Of a stretch of 11,294 bases of DNA, positions 1 to 7,029 are shown in pieces. This DNA is from Propionivibrio sp. (GTDB lineage: Bacteria > Pseudomonadota > Gammaproteobacteria > Burkholderiales > Rhodocyclaceae): assembly GCA_017990155.1 (NCBI GenBank), contig JAGNOM010000064.1:1-11294 (forward strand). The letters are read 5' to 3'. The notes beneath the pieces were generated by a model. It saw only the letters and a program-made list of their open reading frames with translations, was not told the DNA's origin and made no database searches. The translations under genes and the position numbers were made by a program. Numbering within the stretch: position 1 is the stretch's first letter; the number at the start of each line of letters is the position of its first letter.

Positions 1-944
1 CGCAGGCGGTCGAAATTCATGTTGGCGCCCGACGCAATCGCCACCAGCGTCTTGTTCTTCAGGCGATGGTGCGCGGCGTAAGCCTTGGCGCCGGCCACCG
101 CCAGCGCGCCGGCCGGCTCAAGCACGGCGCGCGTATCCTCGAAAACGTCCTTGATCGCCGCGCAGATGGCGTCGGTATCAACGCAAATCATCTCGTCGAC
201 GTACTGCTGGCACAGGCGGAAGGTCTCCTCGCCGACATACTTCACCGCTGCGCCGTCGGCGAAGAGGCCGACCTGCTTCAGACGCACGCGCTTTCCGGCC
301 CGCAAGGACTGCGTCATAGCGTCGGAATCGACGGCTTCGACACCGATGATCCGCGTTTCCGGCCGCAAACGCTTGATGTATGCGGCAACCCCCGAGACCA
401 GCCCGCCGCCGCCGACGCAGCAGAATACGGCGTGGATCGGCTTTTGATGCTGGCGCAGGATTTCCATGCCGATCGTCCCTTGGCCGGCGATCACTTCCGG
501 GTCGTCGAAGGGATGAACGAAGGTCAGCTTCTCAGCTTTCTCCAGCTCCAGGGCGCGAGCGTAGGCCTCGTCGTAGGAATCGCCGAAGAGCACGACTTCG
601 CCGCCACGGCTCTGGACGGCGTCGATCTTGATCTGCGGCGTTGTCGTCGGCATGACGATCACGGCGCGGCAGCCGATCTTCGCCGCCGACAGTGCAACGC
701 CCTGCGCGTGATTACCGGCCGAGGCGCAGATCACGCCCCGCTTGAGCTTCTCAGGCGAAAGCTGGGCGATCTTGTTGTAGGCGCCGCGCAGTTTGAAGGA
801 GAACACCGGCTGCATGTCCTCGCGCTTGAACAGGATGGTGTTGCCGATGCGCGCCGAGAGGTTGGGCGCGGCATCGAGCGGCGTTTCCACCGCGACGTCG
901 TAGACCTGTGCGTTGAGAATCTTTTCGAGGTAGTCGGGATGCAT
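1..944 (-). CDS. ilvA: Threonine ammonia-lyase, biosynthetic type (partial, C-terminus beyond window)
   Basis: This PLP enzyme deaminates L-threonine to 2-oxobutanoate and ammonia, the first committed step of isoleucine synthesis, in the cytosol. The window holds 314 codons from ATG at 944; the rest runs off the left edge. Seen directly: the PLP-lysine motif SFKLRGAYNK with Lys51, the glycine loop VGGGGL at 177-182 that holds the cofactor phosphate, and SGANMNFDRL at the window edge, which lies near the end of the catalytic domain in this family. The N-terminus (HPDYLEKILNAQVYDVAVET) resembles the long biosynthetic form, which carries C-terminal ACT-like regulatory domains; these cannot be checked here. 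The Shine-Dalgarno before ATG 944 is weak. The gene follows an unrecognised gene on the same strand by 82 bp, and a TAGAAT element in that gap may give it its own promoter. Family call is firm; the subtype is inferred. Confidence 0.93.
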   Translation of the reverse strand, partial: MHPDYLEKILNAQVYDVAVETPLDAAPNLSARIGNTILFKREDMQPVFSFKLRGAYNKIAQLSPEKLKRGVICASAGNHAQGVALSAAKIGCRAVIVMPTTTPQIKIDAVQSRGGEVVLFGDSYDEAYARALELEKAEKLTFVHPFDDPEVIAGQGTIGMEILRQHQKPIHAVFCCVGGGGLVSGVAAYIKRLRPETRIIGVEAVDSDAMTQSLRAGKRVRLKQVGLFADGAAVKYVGEETFRLCQQYVDEMICVDTDAICAAIKDVFEDTRAVLEPAGALAVAGAKAYAAHHRLKNKTLVAIASGANMNFDRL

Positions 945-974
945 GGCCGCTCGGAATCCGCTGGGAAAACGACG

Positions 975-980
975 ATTCTA
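975..980 (-). promoter_or_regulatory. Possible ilvA -10 element
   Basis: On the minus strand TAGAAT lies about 30 bp upstream of the ilvA ATG and matches the sigma-70 -10 consensus at five of six bases. No convincing -35 hexamer is found 16-18 bp further upstream, so this is only a candidate. Confidence 0.25.
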
Positions 981-1026
981 GCAGCTGCAAGGACGGCGCC
1001 TGCTTCGGCCACTGCCGCCCGAGCGT

Positions 1027-1893
1027 CTATTCAACCCGTTCGAAACTGACCTGTCCGTACATTTCCGGGAACTTGGTCGCTATCCAGAAATCGGCCTCCG
1101 ATTCGGCGCGATCCCAGGTCGCCGCCCGCAAGGATTCGCTATGAATCCGGCCATCTTCCCCTGGCCACTCCAGCGTGAAACTGCGAAATCCGCCGCGTTC
1201 CTGCACGCGGATGACGCGCGTCCAGCGCGGCGGTTCGCGGCGCAGGGTCGCCAGCATGAAATCCATGGACAGGCGGTAAAGCGGCCCCTGACCACGGTGC
1301 TGAACGATGTATTCGCGATCCCTCGCCACCTCCTCGACCACACGCCAGTCGGCGCAGGCTTCGATGATCACGCCGGCGATCTCGCCCTGATCGTCGCGCA
1401 CGATCTCGGCATCGACATCGTGCGTCGCATCCTTGCCGCACTCGACGAGGCTGTGCCAGGGCAGACCGTGGCGCGTCGGCGGCGGGAAGGGCAACGGGCG
1501 TTTGCCTTCTCGAATCCGCGCAAACAGCGCTGACTTGAGCACATCCTCCAGTTCGATCAGTGGGAAGGCCGAACGCGGTTGCGAGCGGAAACTGCCGGCG
1601 CCCATGTAGCCGACGTCCCACAGCGTTTTCAGCCATTCCGCCGCGTCGAGGGCGACCTGCGCAAGCTGCTCGTCAAACTGCCCGGCGCGGCTGCACGTAT
1701 CCTGTGTCGCGATCGCACCGCCGGACAGCAACTCGGCCTCGTGCATCCGCGCGCGCAAGCACTCTTGATAGAGACGCCCGACCCATCCCGCCTCGGCCGG
1801 AGGCAGCGCGTCGATCCGCTCCGAAAAGGCCAGCAAGTCCTCGGCGTCGAGAGGCTCCCCGCAGGCGATCTCCTCGCTCATCGTGTTGTCCAT
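1027..1893 (-). CDS. Unrecognised 288-aa cytoplasmic protein
   Basis: I do not recognise this family. The reading frame is credible because GAGGGAG (GGGAG at 1899-1903) sits 5 nt before ATG 1893, which favours this start over Met5. The protein has no signal peptide or membrane segment. The first 130 residues look helical and charged (for example EWLKTLWDVGYMGAGSF at 86-102). A proline-rich linker follows (PLPFPPPTRHGLPW, 133-146), and then a C-terminal half rich in predicted beta strands and Trp/Arg (DAEIVRDDQGEIAGVIIEA at 161-179; PRWTRVIRVQERGGFRSF at 222-239). The alternating charged/hydrophobic pattern around two Gly-rich turns suggests a beta-sandwich or PAS-like sensor fold, but no motif proves it. 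It is divergent from the pteridine reductase gene and lies upstream of ilvA on the same strand. No function is proposed. Confidence 0.75.
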   Translation of the reverse strand: MDNTMSEEIACGEPLDAEDLLAFSERIDALPPAEAGWVGRLYQECLRARMHEAELLSGGAIATQDTCSRAGQFDEQLAQVALDAAEWLKTLWDVGYMGAGSFRSQPRSAFPLIELEDVLKSALFARIREGKRPLPFPPPTRHGLPWHSLVECGKDATHDVDAEIVRDDQGEIAGVIIEACADWRVVEEVARDREYIVQHRGQGPLYRLSMDFMLATLRREPPRWTRVIRVQERGGFRSFTLEWPGEDGRIHSESLRAATWDRAESEADFWIATKFPEMYGQVSFERVE

Positions 1894-1958
1894 TTATTCT
1901 CCCTCTTTGATCGGCGAAGTTTAGCGTTTGGCGCAATCGGACGATAGCCGCATTTCCT

Positions 1959-1985
1959 TTGGCTGGAGGAGATTTCCGTTAAAAT
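1959..1985 (+). promoter_or_regulatory. Possible sigma-70 promoter for the pteridine reductase-ttcA pair
   Basis: TTGGCT at 1959-1964 and TAAAAT at 1980-1985 are separated by 15 bp, shorter than the ideal 17. It lies in the 143-bp divergent region, about 50 bp upstream of the GTG start at 2037. Weak by eye; no other hexamer pair in this gap looked better. Confidence 0.3.
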
Positions 1986-2036
1986 CCATACCCTTGGTTC
2001 GGTTTCAACGTCGTCGTACAACATCAGGAGTCGCGT

Positions 2037-2774
2037 GTGATTGGCAAAACGGTATTGGTCACGGGTGCAGCAAAGCGCGTCGGGCGGTCGATCGCGCGCG
2101 AGCTGCACGCAGCCGGCGCCAATATCGTCGTGCACTACCGGCTGGCGGCCGACGCGGCTGATGCGCTGGTCGATGAGCTCAACGCCGTGCGCCCGGATTC
2201 TGCCGCCTGTTTCCAGACCGATCTGCTCGATTGCAAAGCGCTGCCCGATCTGGTCGATTTCGCGCTGAATCGCTTCAAGCGCCTGGACGCATTGGTCAAT
2301 AACGCTTCCAGCTTCTTCCCGACACCGCTCGCAGTGATCGATCTGGCGGCCTGGGATGATCTGATCGGCAGCAATCTCAAGGCACCGCTCTTTCTGGCCC
2401 AGGCCGCCGCACCGCATCTGAAAGCGGCGCACGGGGCGATCGTCAATATCACGGACATCCACGCCGAGCGTCCGCTCGCCGGTTTCCCCCTGTACTGTGC
2501 GGCCAAAGCCGGGCTGCTCGGGCTGACGCGCGCACTGGCCATCGAACTGGCGCCGGAAGTGCGCGTTAACGCCGTCGCGCCCGGCCCCATCCTGTGGCCC
2601 GACGATACGAGCTTCGACCACGAGGCGCGTGCGCACATCATCGACCACACCCTGCTCAAGCGTTCGGGCAGTCCGCAGGACATCGCGCGCACGGTTCGCT
2701 TCCTGCTCAACGACGCGCCCTATGTAACCGGGCAAGTCATCAACGTCGATGGTGGACGAACCGCACACCTTTAG
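2037..2774 (+). CDS. Pteridine reductase (short-chain dehydrogenase/reductase)
   Basis: A 245-aa SDR enzyme likely to reduce dihydro- or oxidised pterins/folates with NADPH in the cytosol. The N-terminal nucleotide motif is TGAAKRVG (9-16), fitting the TGxxxRxG form that marks PTR1/FolM-type pteridine reductases rather than the usual TGxxxGxG. Other SDR landmarks are NNAS (88-91), the catalytic YxxxK as Tyr153 and Lys157, and NVDGG near the C-terminus (236-240). The usual catalytic Ser, 13 residues before Tyr, is Asp140. This gives the Asp-Tyr-Lys triad known from Leishmania PTR1 (Asp181, Tyr194, Lys198, same spacing). The start is GTG 2037, with AGGAG at 2026-2030 six nt upstream. It is followed by ttcA after 52 bp on the same strand, a likely operon. 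A generic 3-oxoacyl-ACP reductase role is less likely because of the Arg and Asp substitutions. The exact substrate is inferred. Confidence 0.85.
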   Translation: MIGKTVLVTGAAKRVGRSIARELHAAGANIVVHYRLAADAADALVDELNAVRPDSAACFQTDLLDCKALPDLVDFALNRFKRLDALVNNASSFFPTPLAVIDLAAWDDLIGSNLKAPLFLAQAAAPHLKAAHGAIVNITDIHAERPLAGFPLYCAAKAGLLGLTRALAIELAPEVRVNAVAPGPILWPDDTSFDHEARAHIIDHTLLKRSGSPQDIARTVRFLLNDAPYVTGQVINVDGGRTAHL

Positions 2775-2826
2775 TTTTGTCTGATGACTCTTCAACCTGC
2801 TGTTCAATTCAACCCCTAGAGGTCCG

Positions 2827-3714
2827 GTGGAAAATTCAAAGAATCTTCAACGCTTGAAAAAGCGCCTTGAAGGCGATGTCGGCAAAGCCATCGCTGATTA
2901 CAACATGATCGAACACGGCGACACGCTGCTCGTCTGCATCTCGGGCGGCAAGGACTCGTACGCCATGCTCTCGATGCTGATGGCCATGCAGAAACGCGCG
3001 CCGGTCGATTTCCGATTGATCGCGATGAATCTCGACCAGAAGCAGCCGGGCTTCCCGGCCGACGTTCTCCCCAACTACCTCGCCGGTTTGGGCATCGAAT
3101 ACCGCATCGTCGAGCAGGATACGTACTCGATCGTCAAGGAAAAGATCCCGGAAGGGAAAACGACCTGCTCGCTCTGTTCGCGCCTGCGCCGCGGCGTCAT
3201 CTATCGCACGGCGAAGGAACTCGGCGCCAACAAGATCGCGCTTGGCCACCATCGCGACGACATCGTGCACACGCTCTTCCTCAACCTGTTGTTCGGCGGC
3301 AAACTGAAGGCGATGCCGCCGAAACTGGTCACCGATGATGGTGCCCACGTTGTGATTCGTCCGATGGCCTACTGCGGCGAAAGCGACATCGCCAAGTTCG
3401 CGCGCGGCATGGAATTCCCGATCATCCCGTGCAACCTCTGCGGCTCTCAGAAAAACCTGCAACGCCAGAAGGTCCGCGAGATGATGGCGGAATGGGACCA
3501 GCGCTATCCCGGGCGTACCGAATCGGTCTTCACCGCCCTGCAAAACATCGTCCCATCGCATCTGGCCGATAACGCCCTGTTCAACTTCAAGGGGCTGCGG
3601 GTCGGGAAGGAGCTCGAAGAAATGGACGGTGGAGACACCGTGTTCGACGGGCCACAGTTTGGCGCGGATCTGTCGCTGCCGGCGATCGGCGCATTCAATC
3701 TGGTTAATGCGTAA
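2827..3714 (+). CDS. ttcA: tRNA 2-thiocytidine(32) synthetase TtcA
   Basis: TtcA thiolates cytidine 32 of certain tRNAs (s2C32) using ATP, an iron-sulfur cluster and a sulfur donor. At 295 aa it is close to the family's usual size. The PP-loop ATP motif SGGKDS is at 39-44. Cys114 and Cys117 (CSLC) with Cys202 and Cys205 (CNLC) supply the cysteines of the cluster site; by comparison with E. coli TtcA (ligands Cys122, Cys125, Cys213), Cys205 is the likely third ligand. Other conserved blocks are LGHHRDD (139-145) and GSQKNLQR (206-213). The start is GTG 2827, with AGAGG at 2818-2822 four nt upstream. It lies 52 bp after the pteridine reductase gene with no terminator visible between them, so co-transcription is likely. 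The long antisense reading frame across it is a shadow. Confidence 0.96.
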   Translation: MENSKNLQRLKKRLEGDVGKAIADYNMIEHGDTLLVCISGGKDSYAMLSMLMAMQKRAPVDFRLIAMNLDQKQPGFPADVLPNYLAGLGIEYRIVEQDTYSIVKEKIPEGKTTCSLCSRLRRGVIYRTAKELGANKIALGHHRDDIVHTLFLNLLFGGKLKAMPPKLVTDDGAHVVIRPMAYCGESDIAKFARGMEFPIIPCNLCGSQKNLQRQKVREMMAEWDQRYPGRTESVFTALQNIVPSHLADNALFNFKGLRVGKELEEMDGGDTVFDGPQFGADLSLPAIGAFNLVNA

Positions 3715-3786
3715 GGCGGAACGGCAGGGCGTTTGCTATCATTCAGCTGCAGCTTTGGCCGTGCGCTGTAGCCCTCAATCACAGAA

Positions 3787-4785
3787 GTGCACAAAAAAGT
3801 CGAGATGAGCAGCGAACCTTCTGAACAATCGTCTTGCGGAACTGAAACAGCGTATCTTGGCAATGGGAACAGCATGGATGCAGCGCCTCACCTCTTGTCC
3901 GTTTTGCTCGCCGACGTTTCCGGCAGCGCGCGCCTGCACGAAAAACTCGGAAAGGCCGAGGCACTGAGGGCCGTCGATCGCTGCATGAAACGCATGGAGC
4001 GGACCGTCGAGGGCTTCAGTGGGCGGATCGTGAGGATCGTTGGTGACGAGTTGATGGCGACCTTCCCGCATGCCGATGAGGCGTTGCAGGCCGCGGTCGA
4101 AATGCAACAGCGCATCGCGGATCTTCCCCCGGTATCCGGCGTTAAACTGGAAATCCGGATCGGCTTCGCGCACGGCGAACTTGGCGAAGAGGAAGGCAAC
4201 CTCAGCGGAGAAACCGTCAACCTGGCCGCCTCACTTGCCGGTATCGCCAAGCCCGGCCAGATACTGACCAGTCGCGACAGCCTCACGGTTCTTTCTTCGG
4301 CCTTGCTCAAATTTACCCGAGACCTGACTGACCTACCGGCGGGAGCGAAATCTTTGCCGGTTGCAGTCACTGAAGTGTTCATTCACGACCTGCACGCACT
4401 GGGTGGAACGCAAAACGTGGCTATCGTCGAGGATGAAGCCCCGGTCGGAAGCAAGCTTCGCATTCAGTACAAGGCGAAAGTTCTGGTGCTCGAAGACCAT
4501 CACGCGCCGATCACGATGGGGCGCGATCAGGATTGCAGTCTGGTCATTCAGGACCGGCGCGCCTCACGCAAACATGCCTCGATCGAATGGCGGAAAGGCC
4601 GCCCGTTTCTTATCGATCGGAGTACAAACGGGACCTTCGTCGCCTTGGGGGACAATCCGGAAGTGTTTCTGCGGCGGTCTGAAGTTGCCCTGCAGGGCAA
4701 GGGCACCATCTGCTTTGCCGGATCGGCGACTTCGCCCGAAACCAACACTGTTCGCGACTGCGCCCACTTTGAAGTCTTCGACTGA
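3787..4785 (+). CDS. Class III nucleotide cyclase domain fused to an FHA domain (catalytic site altered)
   Basis: A soluble protein of up to 332 aa. Residues about 36-200 form a class III adenylate/guanylate cyclase domain: LADVSGSA with the first metal-binding Asp43, RIVGDELMATF with the second, Asp87, then IRIGFAHGE (123-131) and GETVNLAASL (141-150). In active enzymes the last motif reads NxxxR, the Arg stabilising the transition state; here Asn145 is kept but Ser149 replaces Arg. Arg83 occupies a position that is often the substrate-choosing Lys. Residues about 231-325 are an FHA phosphothreonine-binding domain, with GR at 245-246, SRKH at 260-263 and STNGTF at 279-284. The start is uncertain: GTG 3787 has no good Shine-Dalgarno, and ATG 3805 or ATG 3874 (Met30, with GGGA ahead) are alternatives that keep both domains. 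It ends 35 bp before a hairpin terminator. Activity as a cyclase is doubtful; a nucleotide-binding or scaffolding signalling role is possible. Confidence 0.88.
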   Translation: MHKKVEMSSEPSEQSSCGTETAYLGNGNSMDAAPHLLSVLLADVSGSARLHEKLGKAEALRAVDRCMKRMERTVEGFSGRIVRIVGDELMATFPHADEALQAAVEMQQRIADLPPVSGVKLEIRIGFAHGELGEEEGNLSGETVNLAASLAGIAKPGQILTSRDSLTVLSSALLKFTRDLTDLPAGAKSLPVAVTEVFIHDLHALGGTQNVAIVEDEAPVGSKLRIQYKAKVLVLEDHHAPITMGRDQDCSLVIQDRRASRKHASIEWRKGRPFLIDRSTNGTFVALGDNPEVFLRRSEVALQGKGTICFAGSATSPETNTVRDCAHFEVFD

Positions 4786-4815
4786 CTGAACTTCTCACGC
4801 GGCTTGATCAACGTG

Positions 4816-4854
4816 AAAAAGCCGGTGTAAACGCATTGCGCTTACACCGGCTTT
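4816..4854. terminator. Bidirectional intrinsic terminator between convergent genes
   Basis: GCCGGTGTAA (4821-4830) pairs perfectly with TTACACCGGC (4842-4851). The loop can extend the stem by three more pairs after an A-C mismatch. Five A precede it and three T follow it. On the minus strand this gives a strong stem plus TTTTT, ending the psiF transcript 16 bp after its stop. On the plus strand the T run is short but still serves the cyclase-FHA gene. Confidence 0.88.
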
Positions 4855-4867
4855 CATTCGAGTGCAC

Positions 4868-5077
4868 TCAGGACTTGTCGGCCTTCAGGCAAGTACTCAT
4901 GAATGTCTTGCGCTCATCACCCTTGAGTTTCTGTTTTGCGGCGTCGGCGTTGCAAGCTTTCATTCTTTCGCGCTGCGCCTGCTGTGCAGGTGACGGGGGC
5001 TTCGCCTCCTTATCTGCGGCAAAAGAAGGGGCAGAGGCAAAAACCAGTGCAGCAAGTGCAATCACAACTTTCATCAT
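4868..5077 (-). CDS. Small secreted PsiF-family protein
   Basis: A 69-aa precursor with a Sec signal peptide: short basic start (MMKVV), hydrophobic core to about residue 17, and likely cleavage after Ala20 (SFA|AD). The mature part carries one PsiF repeat, seen as RMKACNADA (39-47) and LKGDERKTFMSTCL (51-64), with Cys42 and Cys63 placed to form a periplasmic disulfide. E. coli PsiF is phosphate-starvation induced and its biochemical role is unknown; here there is one repeat rather than two. AAGGAG (5084-5089) lies 6 nt before ATG 5077; the next codon is also ATG. The gene has a near-consensus promoter of its own at 5114-5141. I see no obvious Pho box, so phosphate control is not supported by the sequence. 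It converges with the cyclase-FHA gene. Confidence 0.88.
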   Translation of the reverse strand: MMKVVIALAALVFASAPSFAADKEAKPPSPAQQAQRERMKACNADAAKQKLKGDERKTFMSTCLKADKS

Positions 5078-5113
5078 CGGGAACTCCTTATAACGGTTGT
5101 TGAAGCTCCCGGG

Positions 5114-5141
5114 ATTATAAACACCAAGTTGTATTTATCAA
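5114..5141 (-). promoter_or_regulatory. Strong sigma-70 promoter of the psiF-like gene
   Basis: On the minus strand TTGATA (5136-5141, five of six consensus bases) and a perfect TATAAT (5114-5119) are separated by 16 bp. Transcription would start near 5107, giving a leader of about 30 nt with the AAGGAG ribosome site. The -35 element lies in the loop of the inverted repeat at 5123-5154. Confidence 0.75.
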
Positions 5142-5154
5142 TACCCAACTTGGT
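5123..5154 (-). terminator. Hairpin at the end of hprK (terminator or operator)
   Basis: ACCAAGTTG (5123-5131) and CAACTTGGT (5146-5154) are perfect inverted repeats. An inner GTATT/AATAC pair (5131-5135 with 5140-5144) can extend the stem with a small CC bulge. On the minus strand the hairpin begins within the hprK stop codon and is followed by GTTTATAAT, a weak T-rich tail. It may end the ptsN-hprK transcript. The palindrome also overlaps the psiF promoter, so a protein-binding operator is an alternative. Confidence 0.55.
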
Positions 5155-6098
5155 TATATGTTGTCATCCAGCACAGCTTGTTGTTGTCGGTTGATGAACT
5201 CGCTCATGCTATCAATCCCGCGCATCTGCAGAATGCAGTTGCGCACCGCGGCCTCCAGAAGCACCGCCAGATTGCGACCCGCCGCGACATGCAGAACAAC
5301 CTTCCGAATCGGGATTCCGAGGATCTCCTGCGACTGAGAATCAAGCGGCAAACGCTGAAACTCCTCGCCGGCGACCGTTTTGTGCAGGTGAACGATCAGC
5401 TTGAGCTTCATTTTCCGACGGGCGGCGGTTTCACCGAAAACCGTGCGGATGTTCAAAAGGCCGAGTCCGCGCACTTCCAGGTAGTCGCGCAACATCCCCG
5501 GGCAACGTCCTTCGATGGTCGTCGGTGCAGTCCGTGCCAGCTCAACCACGTCGTCCGCCACCAAGCCGTGGCCGCGCGAAACGAGTTCAAGCGCAAGTTC
5601 GCTCTTGCCGACGCCCGAATCGCCCGTAATCAGGACGCCAAGTCCGAAGACGTCCATGAACACGCCGTGCGCTGACACCGTGTCGGCAAAGCGCCGAGCC
5701 AGGTACAGGTGAAGCAGATCGATGACCGCCGAACAATCCTTCGGGCTGGTAAACAGCGGCGTTTGCGTGGCCTCACAGATTTCCCGCGCCCCCGGAGGAG
5801 GCTCGAGTCCGTCGGCGACAATCAGCGCCGGCGGTTTGGCCGCCATCAAGTCGTCGATCTGGCGCAGCCAGCGTTCTTCTCCGACCTGCTCAAGCCAGCG
5901 CTGTTCGGCCTTGCCGATCACCTGAACGCGATGACTGTAGATCAGGTTGAGGTGGCCCACGACGTCGGGACCGTAGATCTCCATGTCCTTGAGCTCAACC
6001 AGGCGTTCAACACCGACGGCTGCCACCCAGCTGAGCTTGAGCTTGTCGATGTGATCCTCATAAAGTTGAGTGATACTCAACGTGCGTGTGGCAATCAT
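5154..6098 (-). CDS. hprK: HPr kinase/phosphorylase
   Basis: HprK phosphorylates HPr on a serine with ATP or pyrophosphate and reverses this by phosphorolysis. In betaproteobacteria it belongs to an incomplete, regulatory PTS. The 314-aa length from ATG 6098 fits the family's roughly 310-320 aa. Motifs: His144 in HGVFMDVFG, Walker A GDSGVGKS at 159-166, Walker B LVADD (179-183), and the HprK signature EVRGLGLLNIRTVFG (208-222). Upstream in-frame codons up to 6299 lie inside ptsN and are rejected. AGAGG lies 10 nt before ATG 6098. The gene follows ptsN by 13 bp, so the two are co-transcribed. No rapZ or HPr gene follows here; a hairpin and the psiF-like gene do. Confidence 0.97.
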   Translation of the reverse strand: MIATRTLSITQLYEDHIDKLKLSWVAAVGVERLVELKDMEIYGPDVVGHLNLIYSHRVQVIGKAEQRWLEQVGEERWLRQIDDLMAAKPPALIVADGLEPPPGAREICEATQTPLFTSPKDCSAVIDLLHLYLARRFADTVSAHGVFMDVFGLGVLITGDSGVGKSELALELVSRGHGLVADDVVELARTAPTTIEGRCPGMLRDYLEVRGLGLLNIRTVFGETAARRKMKLKLIVHLHKTVAGEEFQRLPLDSQSQEILGIPIRKVVLHVAAGRNLAVLLEAAVRNCILQMRGIDSMSEFINRQQQAVLDDNI

Positions 6099-6111
6099 GC
6101 GGATACGACCT

Positions 6112-6558
6112 CTAGTTGGCGAAAATCCTGCGCACAGATTCCGGGCTATCGGCGTTACAGAGCGCATCCCTGCATTGACTGTCCGAAAAACGCTCGGCAA
6201 GTTCGGAGAGGATTTGCAGGTGTTGTTCGGTCGCCAGTTCCGGGACGAGCAACACGAAGAGCAGGTTGACCGGCGTTCCATCCGGCGAGTCGAAAGCAAC
6301 CGGCGTCTTCAAGCGGAGGAATGCACCGCTGGCTTCCTTCAGCCCCTTGATCCGGCCGTGCGGTATGGCGATCCCTCGCCCAAGCCCGGTGGAGCCCAGC
6401 TTCTCGCGGGCAAATAGACTGTCGAACACGGTACTGCTGGCAATGCCTTGATTGTTCTCGAATAGAAGACCGGCCTGTTCGAAGACGCGTTTCTTGCTGC
6501 TCGCATCAAGGTCCAGCAAAATATTTTCAGGCGGCAAGAGTTGATTGATCTGGCTCAT
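6112..6558 (-). CDS. ptsN: PTS IIA-like nitrogen regulatory protein (EIIA-Ntr)
   Basis: EIIA-Ntr is the end acceptor of the PTS-Ntr phosphorelay (PtsP, NPr/HPr, PtsN) and regulates partners involved in potassium, nitrogen and stress responses by its phosphorylation state. The 148-aa protein from ATG 6558 has the family's usual length. The phosphorylated His is His67 in GRGIAIPHGR (60-69). NLLFVLLVPE (98-107) and HLQILSELAERF (113-124) are typical fructose-type IIA core segments. An in-frame extension to a TTG at 6633 would run into the hpf terminator and is rejected. No good Shine-Dalgarno precedes ATG 6558, which is odd for this operon. hprK follows after 13 bp. Confidence 0.95.
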   Translation of the reverse strand: MSQINQLLPPENILLDLDASSKKRVFEQAGLLFENNQGIASSTVFDSLFAREKLGSTGLGRGIAIPHGRIKGLKEASGAFLRLKTPVAFDSPDGTPVNLLFVLLVPELATEQHLQILSELAERFSDSQCRDALCNADSPESVRRIFAN

Positions 6559-6635
6559 ACAGGATTGCTGAAGGCGCTTCGAGCAAAAGGTAAAGTTGGA
6601 ATTCTTGTTGTGGGTGGTAAAAGCGGGGCACAAGT

Positions 6636-6672
6636 AAAAACGGCGGATTCGACCCGACAGTCAAATCCGCCG
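6636..6672 (-). terminator. Intrinsic terminator after hpf
   Basis: CGGCGGATT (6641-6649) pairs perfectly with AATCCGCCG (6664-6672). Three more pairs (GAC with GTC) can form after a C-A mismatch. On the minus strand the GC-rich stem is followed directly by TTTTT (6636-6640). It begins 12 bp after the hpf stop and lies 78 bp ahead of ptsN, so it should end most transcripts from rpoN-hpf. I see no clear promoter between it and ptsN. Confidence 0.88.
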
Positions 6673-6684
6673 TGATTATGCTAC

Positions 6685-7008
6685 TTATTCAGCTTCGACG
6701 TGACTCATTTTCTCGCCGCGATGATGGTCCTGCAGCTTCTGTTTGTGCTTTTGAATCTGACGATCCAGTTTGTCCGCGAGAATATCCACCGCGGCATAGA
6801 GATCCTCGTCGATCGACTCGACGTAAATATCCTTGCCCGACAAGTGAACGGTCACTTCCGCTTTCTGCTTCAGCTTTTCGACCGACAGGATCACGTTCAC
6901 ATCGATCACATTGTCGAAGTGACGCGTCACACGCTCAAGCTTACTGGTCACGTAGTCATGAAGAGCCGGAGTAATCTCAAGATGGTGTCCACTGATCTGC
7001 AGGTTCAT
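6685..7008 (-). CDS. hpf: Ribosome hibernation promoting factor (short form)
   Basis: Hpf binds the 30S decoding site and promotes inactive 100S ribosome dimers in stationary or stressed cells. This is the short form, 107 aa with no C-terminal dimerisation domain. Family features are [16 protein letters not shown] at the start, [20 protein letters not shown] (58-77) with the conserved D-YAAID-like motif, and a basic segment [14 protein letters not shown] (80-93). AAGGAG (7016-7021) lies 7 nt before ATG 7008. This fixes the start and excludes the 12-codon upstream extension. hpf follows rpoN by 135 bp, the conserved rpoN-hpf-ptsN order of proteobacteria, and a terminator lies 12 bp after its stop. 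A hairpin in the leader (7030-7051) may affect its expression. Confidence 0.95.
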   Translation of the reverse strand: MNLQISGHHLEITPALHDYVTSKLERVTRHFDNVIDVNVILSVEKLKQKAEVTVHLSGKDIYVESIDEDLYAAVDILADKLDRQIQKHKQKLQDHHRGEKMSHVEAE

Positions 7009-7029
7009 GGTTTGGCTCCTTTTCAAGGT

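Noticed and set aside
66..1049. 327-aa plus-strand open frame
   Set aside because: Antisense to ilvA, which shows the PLP-lysine and glycine-loop motifs on the minus strand.
1878..2807. 309-aa minus-strand open frame
   Set aside because: Antisense to the pteridine reductase gene, which has a good ribosome site and complete SDR motifs.
2836..3561. 241-aa minus-strand open frame
   Set aside because: Antisense to ttcA and without recognisable family features.
6099..6299. 67-codon N-terminal extension of hprK
   Set aside because: It overlaps ptsN in another frame, would make the protein far longer than the family, and the family N-terminus starts at ATG 6098.
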